The translations under genes and the position numbers were made by a program. The notes beneath the pieces are model-generated. The model worked only from the letters and a program-made list of their open reading frames with translations. It ran no database searches and was not told the origin of the DNA. A stretch of DNA of 10,939 bases from Acidimicrobiia bacterium (GTDB lineage Bacteria; Actinomycetota; Acidimicrobiia; Acidimicrobiales; Ilumatobacteraceae), in contig JAUHYJ010000063.1 of assembly GCA_030425785.1 (NCBI GenBank), positions 1-10,939 on the forward strand, read 5' to 3'. Shown here in pieces: positions 6,501-10,939 of this stretch (within the stretch, counting starts at the first letter, position 1; each line of letters opens with the position of its first letter).

Positions 6501-6510
6501 GCGATATCGC
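6501..6510. promoter_or_regulatory. 10-bp perfect palindrome (GCGATATCGC) upstream of the dioxygenase gene
   Basis: This palindrome lies 19 bp before the ATG at 6530. Its AT core stands out in a GC-rich region. It could be a second operator half or part of the promoter; a palindrome of this size can also arise by chance. Confidence 0.3.
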
Positions 6511-6529
6511 GCTGCGTCAGAGTGATGGC

Positions 6530-7663
6530 ATGACCCTCCTGGAGACCCCGGCCGTGCGCCTGCGCGGCCTCGTCCTCGAGTACGGCGATCGCGAGATCGA
6601 GCTGCATCCGCAGTGGCTGCGCGAGCGCTCGACCGAGCCGGGCCAGATCGAGGCCACCAACCGTCAGCGCCTGTACACGCCGATCGACGTGGCCGCCGAT
6701 CTCGCCGTGGTCGACGCGCGCGTCGACGGCGACGCGATCGTCGTCGCGTTCACCGACGGCCACCGCGCCCGGATCGCGCTCGCCCCGATCCTGCGCGATC
6801 TCGGCTGGGTGCGCGACCCGGAGGCACCGCCCGAGCCGGAGCCGTGGACGACACCGCTCGTCGACTTCCCGTACGTCGACTGGGCGGGCATCGGATGGTC
6901 CGACGACGAGGCCGACCTCGACGCCGTGATCGCGTTCCTCGACGCGTTCTACCGTCACGGCTACGTCGTGTTCCGCAACACCCCGGTCGACGAGGGCACG
7001 GTGGCGCGGATCGCCAACCGGATCGGGTACATCTCGGGCCAGAACTTCGGGTGGGTGTTCGACGTGCGCGCCGAACCGTCACCGACCGACCTCGCCTACA
7101 CCGCGATCGAGCTGCTCGCGCACACCGACGAGCCGTACCGCAAGGAGCCACCCGGGATCCAGCTGCTGCACTGCCTCGCGAACGAGGCACCGGGCGGCGA
7201 CTCGACGCTCGTCGACGGCCTCGCTGCGGCGCTCGCCCTGCAGGCCGAGGCGCCCGATCTGTTCCTCGCCGCCGTCGAGACCGAGGTCGAGTTCCGCTAC
7301 GACATGGGTTCGGACACCGTCGTGAACACCGGCCACCTGCTCGAGTACGGGCGCCACGGCCGCTACCGCGGGATCCGGTTCAACACCAAGCTCGACACAC
7401 CGCTGCCGCGTCCCGGCACCGACCTCGGCGCCTGGTACGCGGCCCGACGCTGGCTCGCCCGATGGCTGAACGACCCGACGCACCAGGTGACGTTCCGCCT
7501 CGAGCCGGGCGACGTGATGTTCATGGACAACCACCGTGCCCTGCACGGACGCACGAGCTTCGACCCGACCCGCGGTCGCCGCCACCTCCAGGGTTGCTAC
7601 ATCGAACACAACGGGCCCGACACGATGTACCGGCTCGCCGTCCGTCGCCGCGCCGAGCAGTAG
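6530..7663 (+). CDS. Fe(II)/2-oxoglutarate dioxygenase, gamma-butyrobetaine hydroxylase/TauD superfamily
   Basis: A 377-residue soluble oxygenase. An N-terminal beta-rich domain of the gamma-butyrobetaine hydroxylase type (about 1-95, with WLRERS and QRLYTPIDV) precedes the TauD-like core. The iron facial triad is visible: His198 and Asp200 in LLAHTDEPYR and distal His339 in NHRALHGRTSF. Arg350 or Arg351 before HLQGCYIEHN would hold 2-oxoglutarate. Known members hydroxylate gamma-butyrobetaine, trimethyllysine or 2-(trimethylammonio)ethylphosphonate (TmpA). The N-terminal domain has no cysteine, so the zinc site of classical carnitine enzymes is absent. I chose ATG 6530 rather than the in-frame ATG at 6470 because homology begins there and the longer form would cover the likely operator region. 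Divergent from LysR and first of five closely spaced + genes. The substrate is open: a quaternary amine or phosphonate is likely. Confidence 0.88.
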   Translation: MTLLETPAVRLRGLVLEYGDREIELHPQWLRERSTEPGQIEATNRQRLYTPIDVAADLAVVDARVDGDAIVVAFTDGHRARIALAPILRDLGWVRDPEAPPEPEPWTTPLVDFPYVDWAGIGWSDDEADLDAVIAFLDAFYRHGYVVFRNTPVDEGTVARIANRIGYISGQNFGWVFDVRAEPSPTDLAYTAIELLAHTDEPYRKEPPGIQLLHCLANEAPGGDSTLVDGLAAALALQAEAPDLFLAAVETEVEFRYDMGSDTVVNTGHLLEYGRHGRYRGIRFNTKLDTPLPRPGTDLGAWYAARRWLARWLNDPTHQVTFRLEPGDVMFMDNHRALHGRTSFDPTRGRRHLQGCYIEHNGPDTMYRLAVRRRAEQ

Positions 7664-7666
7664 CCT
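7661..7666 (+). promoter_or_regulatory. Candidate internal -10 hexamer (TAGCCT) overlapping the dioxygenase stop codon
   Basis: The TAG stop of the dioxygenase gene is the first half of TAGCCT, nine bases before the ATG of the GT2 gene. The same TAGCCTG word precedes the hydrolase start. It may give the glycosyltransferases their own transcript inside the operon; alternatively the GT2 gene is translated from the upstream message. Confidence 0.4.
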
Positions 7667-7675
7667 GCGGGGCGC

Positions 7676-8395
7676 ATGTCGCCCGAGCCGCGTCCCTGCC
7701 TCAGCGTCGTCGTCCCGTGCTACAACGAGTGCGCGACCGTCGAGACGCTGTTGCGCGCCGTGCTCGACTCGCCGTGGGTCGCCGAGGTGGTCGTCGTCGA
7801 CGACGGCTCGACCGACGGCACTCGCGAGATCCTGGACGCGTTCGACGAGCCGCGCGTGCGCGTCCACCTCCACGACGTCAACCGCGGCAAGGGGGCCGCG
7901 CTGCGCACCGGGTTCGCGGTGGCGACGTCCGACTACTGCATCGTCCAGGACGCCGACCTCGAGTACGACCCGAGCGAGTACGCCGAGCTGCTCGGCCCGC
8001 TCGAGGCGGGGTTGGCCGACGTCGTGTACGGGTCGCGGTTCGTGTCGAGTCGCCCGCACCGGGTGCTGTACTTCTGGCACAGCGTCGGCAACCGGTTCCT
8101 CACCCTGCTGTCGAACATGTTCACCGACCTGAACCTGACCGACATGGAGACGTGCTACAAGGCGTTCCGTCGCGAGGTCATCCAGTCGATCGAGATCGAG
8201 GAGGACCGCTTCGGCTTCGAGCCCGAGGTCACCGCCAAGCTCGCCCGCTCGGGCTGCCGGATCTACGAGGTCGGTATCTCGTACTCCGGGCGCACCTACG
8301 CGGAGGGCAAGAAGATCGGATGGCGCGACGGGGTGCGGGCGCTCGTGTGCATCGTCAAGTACTCGCCGCTCGGCGAGCGGATGCGCCGTTGGTGA
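7676..8395 (+). CDS. Family 2 glycosyltransferase, dolichol/polyprenyl-phosphate sugar synthase-like
   Basis: A 239-residue GT-A fold enzyme that would transfer a sugar from a nucleotide donor to polyprenyl phosphate on the inner face of the membrane. Motifs in order: [10 protein letters not shown] (9-18), VDDGSTDGT (41-49, donor binding), [12 protein letters not shown] (69-80), the metal site QDADLEYDP (91-99), YGSRF (118-122), [10 protein letters not shown] (155-164) and [14 protein letters not shown] (178-191). These are the dolichyl-phosphate mannose synthase-like pattern. Unlike many bacterial relatives it has no C-terminal membrane helices, so it is probably peripheral. It starts 12 bp after the dioxygenase stop and its TGA overlaps the GTG of the next gene by 4 bp, which couples it to the GT-C enzyme that would use its product. 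The sugar cannot be read from sequence. Confidence 0.92.
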   Translation: MSPEPRPCLSVVVPCYNECATVETLLRAVLDSPWVAEVVVVDDGSTDGTREILDAFDEPRVRVHLHDVNRGKGAALRTGFAVATSDYCIVQDADLEYDPSEYAELLGPLEAGLADVVYGSRFVSSRPHRVLYFWHSVGNRFLTLLSNMFTDLNLTDMETCYKAFRREVIQSIEIEEDRFGFEPEVTAKLARSGCRIYEVGISYSGRTYAEGKKIGWRDGVRALVCIVKYSPLGERMRRW

Positions 8396-9675
8396 ACGAC
8401 CTCGCCGACGCCGAGCTCGACCGGGCCACGTTCCGCCGGTGGTACGCCGGCCTGGTCGCACTCGCCGCGACGGTGCGGCTCGCCTACGTGCTCGGGCCGA
8501 AGTGGGACGACTCGGCGGTCGGCGACGAACTGCACTACTTCGCCACCGCAGCAGGCATCGCCCGCGGCCGCTGGTTCGACGATCCGTGGTTCGACGGATA
8601 CTCGGCGTTGCACCCGCCGCTGACCGCGCTGCTCCTCGCGCCGGTGTCGTGGGTCGACAGCCACCTCATCCCGATCCAGCGGTTGGCGATGGCCGTCTAC
8701 GGCACGCTCGCGGTGGCACTGATCGGGCTCCTCGCCCGGCGCGTCCTGGGTCGCCGGGTGGCGCTCGCCGCGACGGCGGCGGCGGCGCTGTACGCCAACC
8801 TGTGGGTCAACGACGGCCTGGTCATGTCCGAGACGCCGGCGGTCGTCACCACGGTGCTCGTGCTGCTGTGCGCGTACCGGTACCTCGAGGCGCCGTCGGT
8901 CGGGTGGGCGGTCGTCCTCGGCGGGTGCGTCGGGTTGGCAGGGCTGGCGCGCGCCGAGCTGCTGCTGCTCGGGGTGCTGGTCGCACTGCCGGCGACGCTG
9001 GGTCGTCGTGACCGGACCACGACGACGCAGCGCTGGCTCGCGCTCGGTGCGGCGGCGTTGGCGGCGGTGGTCGTGGTGTCGCCGTGGGTGATCCGGAACC
9101 AGGTGCGCTTCGACGAGCCGGTGTTCATGTCGACCCAGGACGGTCTGACCCTGTTGGGCGCCAACTGTCCCAACTCGTACTACGGCGACGGCATCGGGTT
9201 CTGGTCGATCGAGTGCTCGTTCCCGATCGAGGTGCCCGACGGCGCCGACGAGTCGGTCAAGTCGGGCATCTACCGCGACGTGGCGTTCGACTACATCGGC
9301 GACCAGACGAGCCGGGTGCCGGTCGTGGTCGCCGCTCGGGTCGCGCGCGGCATCAGCGCGTGGGACAACGGCGGCATGGCGTCGCTGAACCGGTTCGAGG
9401 GCCGCCCCGCGTGGGCGAGCTGGATCGGCGTCTGGCAGTGGTGGTTGCTGATGCCGGTCGTGCTGTACGGACTGTGGCGCTGGCCGTCACGCCAGCCGCG
9501 TTGGCCCGTGCTCGCCACGGCGTCGCTCGCGTTCGTCGCGTTCGTGGTGCTGTACGGCATCCCGAGGTTCCGGGTGACAGCCGAGATCGCCTGGGTGCTC
9601 GGCCTGGCCGTCGGCGCGGTCGCGCTGTGGGATCGCCGTGTCGCGGCCGTCCGAGGCGCACACGACCCCGGCTGA
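8392..9675 (+). CDS. GT-C membrane glycosyltransferase, ArnT/PMT-like (PMT_2 type)
   Basis: A 427-residue integral membrane protein that would take a sugar from a polyprenyl-phosphate carrier and add it to a lipid, glycan or protein outside the membrane. The first periplasm-side loop after helix 1 carries the expected acidic pair in VGDELHYF (Asp45, Glu46), followed by [11 protein letters not shown] (74-84). Many hydrophobic helices follow (about 98-117, 122-137, 142-160, 167-205, 213-228 and several near the C-terminus, with [13 protein letters not shown] and [11 protein letters not shown]), and a soluble Cys-bearing stretch lies near [14 protein letters not shown]. The GTG start forms a GTGA overlap with the GT2 stop. 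The frame stays open far upstream through the preceding genes, but that part is Arg-rich shadow sequence and not coding. Acceptor unknown; a cell-envelope target is the natural inference. Confidence 0.88.
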   Translation: MNDLADAELDRATFRRWYAGLVALAATVRLAYVLGPKWDDSAVGDELHYFATAAGIARGRWFDDPWFDGYSALHPPLTALLLAPVSWVDSHLIPIQRLAMAVYGTLAVALIGLLARRVLGRRVALAATAAAALYANLWVNDGLVMSETPAVVTTVLVLLCAYRYLEAPSVGWAVVLGGCVGLAGLARAELLLLGVLVALPATLGRRDRTTTTQRWLALGAAALAAVVVVSPWVIRNQVRFDEPVFMSTQDGLTLLGANCPNSYYGDGIGFWSIECSFPIEVPDGADESVKSGIYRDVAFDYIGDQTSRVPVVVAARVARGISAWDNGGMASLNRFEGRPAWASWIGVWQWWLLMPVVLYGLWRWPSRQPRWPVLATASLAFVAFVVLYGIPRFRVTAEIAWVLGLAVGAVALWDRRVAAVRGAHDPG

Positions 9676-9691
9676 CCTGCGAATCTGTGGC

Positions 9692-10327
9692 ATGACCGAA
9701 CCCGTCATCACCCGTCACGCGTACGAGGGCGACGTGCCCACCGGCATCGTGTCGTTCACGGCGATGGCCGACGGCACCGCTGCCGACTACGAACTGCTCG
9801 AACGGTACGAGACGCGCTACGCCGCGGGGCTCGCCGACCGTCTGATCGATTCGCTCGACGCCCTGTCGGGGTCGATGGGCGGCTACCAGATCAGTCGGCT
9901 GGAGCACTCGCTCCAGTCGGCGACGCGGGCCCGGCTCGACGGCGCGAGCACCGACTGGGTCGTGGCCGCGCTGCTGCACGACATCGGCGACGAGCTGGCG
10001 CCGTACAACCACAGTGAGTTCGCGGCGTCGATCCTGCAGCCGTACGTCGCCGAGGAGATCCACTGGGTCGTGCTGCACCACGGCGTGTTCCAGAGCTACT
10101 ACTACGCCCACCATCTCGGTGGTGACCGCAACGTGCGCGACCGCTACCGGGGCCATCGCTGGGCCGAGCTGTGCGAGGAGTTCTGCGCCCGGTGGGATCA
10201 GAACTCGTTCGATCCCGACTTCCCGATCCACCCGCTCGACTCGTTCGTCGACGACGTGCGCGAGGTGTTCGGGCGCGTCGCGTGGGACCCGAAGGTCGTC
10301 ACGGTCGGTTCGGAGCGCTTGTCGTGA
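9692..10327 (+). CDS. HD-domain protein, probable diiron oxygenase of the PhnZ/TmpB/MIOX type
   Basis: A 211-residue soluble protein. The metal-ligand pattern resembles the mixed-valence diiron HD oxygenases: His72 in RLEHSLQSA, His96-Asp97 in AALLHDIGDE, His107 in NHSEF, His129/His130 in VVLHHGVFQ, and an Asp near the end, probably Asp169 in RWDQNSFDP. The LEH-x-LQ-x-A element before the HD pair is what marks this group off from ordinary HD phosphohydrolases. PhnZ and TmpB cleave hydroxylated aminoethylphosphonates; MIOX cleaves inositol. Here the position seven residues before His72 is Tyr65, where PhnZ (as I recall) has its lid Glu, so the substrate may differ. I chose ATG 9692, 16 bp after the GT-C stop, over GTG 9638, which would overlap that gene. 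Its TGA overlaps the next GTG. Automatic annotation might call it a phosphohydrolase, which I consider less likely. Confidence 0.75.
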   Translation: MTEPVITRHAYEGDVPTGIVSFTAMADGTAADYELLERYETRYAAGLADRLIDSLDALSGSMGGYQISRLEHSLQSATRARLDGASTDWVVAALLHDIGDELAPYNHSEFAASILQPYVAEEIHWVVLHHGVFQSYYYAHHLGGDRNVRDRYRGHRWAELCEEFCARWDQNSFDPDFPIHPLDSFVDDVREVFGRVAWDPKVVTVGSERLS

Positions 10328-10939
10328 GCGATTCGCCGGCCGGTCCGTTCGCGGGCGCCTTCACCGGCACCGCCGGGTTCATCGGGCTCGGGAACGTCGG
10401 GGGCAAGCTGGCCGGGTCGCTGCTGCGCAACGGCGTCGACCTCGTCGTGCGTGACCTCGATCGAGCGGCGGCGCAGCCGTTGCTCGACGGTGGGGCGGCG
10501 TGGGCGGACTCGCCGCGACAGCTGGCCGAACGGTGCGACGTCGTGATCACCTGCCTGCCGTCGCCGGCCGCGTCGGCGGCGGTGATGGAGGGCGACGACG
10601 GCGTGCTCGCCGGGATGCGTCCCGGCATGATCTGGCTCGAGATGTCGACGACCGACGACGCCGAGATCCGGCGACTGGCGGCGCAGGTGGCCGATCGGGG
10701 CGGCTCGGCCATCGACTGCCCGGTGTCGGGCGGCTGCCACCGGGCGGCGACGGGGAACATCTCGATCTTCGCCGGCTGCGATCGCGACACCTTCGAGCGG
10801 GTGCTGCCGTTGTTGACGGTGCTCGGCCGCAACGTGCTGCACACGGGTGAGCTCGGGTCGGCGTCGGTGCTGAAGGTGATGACGAACTACCTGGCGACGG
10901 CGAACCTGCTGTCGCTCACCGAGGCGCTGACGACGATGG
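10324..10939 (+). CDS. NAD(P)-dependent 3-hydroxyisobutyrate dehydrogenase-family oxidoreductase, 3' partial
   Basis: The first 205 codons of a beta-hydroxyacid dehydrogenase; the gene runs past the window edge with no stop. It starts at GTG 10324 in a 4-bp GTGA overlap with the HD gene, with GGAG at 10312-10315. The N-terminal Rossmann motif is GFIGLGNVG (18-26); Asp44 and Asp46 after the second strand (VVRDLDR) suggest NAD rather than NADP. The substrate loop is DCPVSGGCHRAATGN (131-145) and the catalytic lysine is Lys184 in SVLKVMTNYL, with Asn188. A full member is about 290 residues, so roughly 85 are missing. The family oxidises 3-hydroxyisobutyrate, tartronate semialdehyde (as a reductase), 6-phosphogluconate-like acids and others. 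In this place it could act on a hydroxy acid or aldehyde released by the upstream oxygenases; that is inference. Confidence 0.9.
   Translation, partial: MSDSPAGPFAGAFTGTAGFIGLGNVGGKLAGSLLRNGVDLVVRDLDRAAAQPLLDGGAAWADSPRQLAERCDVVITCLPSPAASAAVMEGDDGVLAGMRPGMIWLEMSTTDDAEIRRLAAQVADRGGSAIDCPVSGGCHRAATGNISIFAGCDRDTFERVLPLLTVLGRNVLHTGELGSASVLKVMTNYLATANLLSLTEALTTM

Noticed and set aside
6613..8391. Upstream extension of the GT-C frame giving a 1020-residue protein
   Set aside because: The extra ~590 residues are an Arg/Pro-rich out-of-frame reading of the dioxygenase and GT2 genes. The true start is GTG 8392 in a GTGA overlap.
9638..9691. GTG 9638 as the start of the HD protein
   Set aside because: It would overlap the GT-C gene by 38 bp and add a poorly conserved-looking peptide; ATG 9692 lies just after the GT-C stop.
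9353..10231. 292-codon minus-strand frame opposite the HD gene
   Set aside because: Composition is typical of a shadow frame, and the + strand carries clear HD motifs over the same bases.

Overview
The window reads as high-GC bacterial DNA from two sources. From about position 960 to the right edge the genes look like a member of the Actinomycetota, most plausibly an Acidimicrobiia/Ilumatobacter-type bacterium. The reasons are a UPF0182 membrane protein with the usual acidic C-terminal tail, SD-less starts preceded by TAGCCT hexamers, a GC-rich terminator hairpin without a T-tract, and dense + strand packing. The taxon is inferred by eye, not by search. The first ~0.95 kb is different: it encodes a Cys-rich secreted protein with a MopE-type Asp/Cys motif and a MYXO-CTERM-like GCGC+hydrophobic tail, typical of Myxococcota (Sandaracinus-like). 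It runs in frame into the middle of the UPF0182 protein and replaces that protein's first membrane helices. The simplest reading is a chimeric contig end (misassembly), with a real fusion far less likely.

Layout. 1-3276 (+): chimeric ORF, myxobacterial part to ~945, UPF0182 part after that. 3322-3861 (-): a two-segment coiled-coil protein of unknown role, convergent with UPF0182. 3862-4045: divergent intergenic region with an 11-bp tandem repeat and candidate promoters. 4046-4549 (+): a small protein with near-perfect 22-residue repeats and a C-terminal Rho_N/SAP-like segment, followed by a 15-bp perfect hairpin terminator. 4638-5534 (+): alpha/beta hydrolase, whose end overlaps by 19 bp the end of a LysR-type regulator gene (5516-6430, -). 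6431-6529: divergent region with two inverted repeats.

From 6530 to the right edge there are five + strand genes with gaps of 12-16 bp or 4-bp GTGA overlaps, so probably one transcript: a gamma-butyrobetaine-hydroxylase-like Fe(II)/2-oxoglutarate dioxygenase, a DPMS-like GT2 glycosyltransferase, an ArnT/PMT-like GT-C membrane glycosyltransferase, an HD-domain protein with a PhnZ/TmpB/MIOX-like diiron-oxygenase ligand pattern, and a 3-hydroxyisobutyrate-dehydrogenase-family enzyme cut by the window edge.

Two functional themes share this putative operon. The GT2/GT-C pair would make a polyprenyl-phosphate sugar and transfer it at the outer face of the membrane. The dioxygenase plus HD oxygenase, with the divergent LysR, resembles the known two-step logic of PhnY/PhnZ and TmpA/TmpB (hydroxylate a phosphonate, then cleave C-P oxidatively). 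The HD protein seems to belong to a different clade, so the substrate is open. That oxygenase pair is the best candidate here for undescribed biology; the chimeric ORF is the most striking anomaly. No tRNA, rRNA, CRISPR array, insertion sequence or attachment site was seen, and no gene-free stretch exceeds 300 bases.
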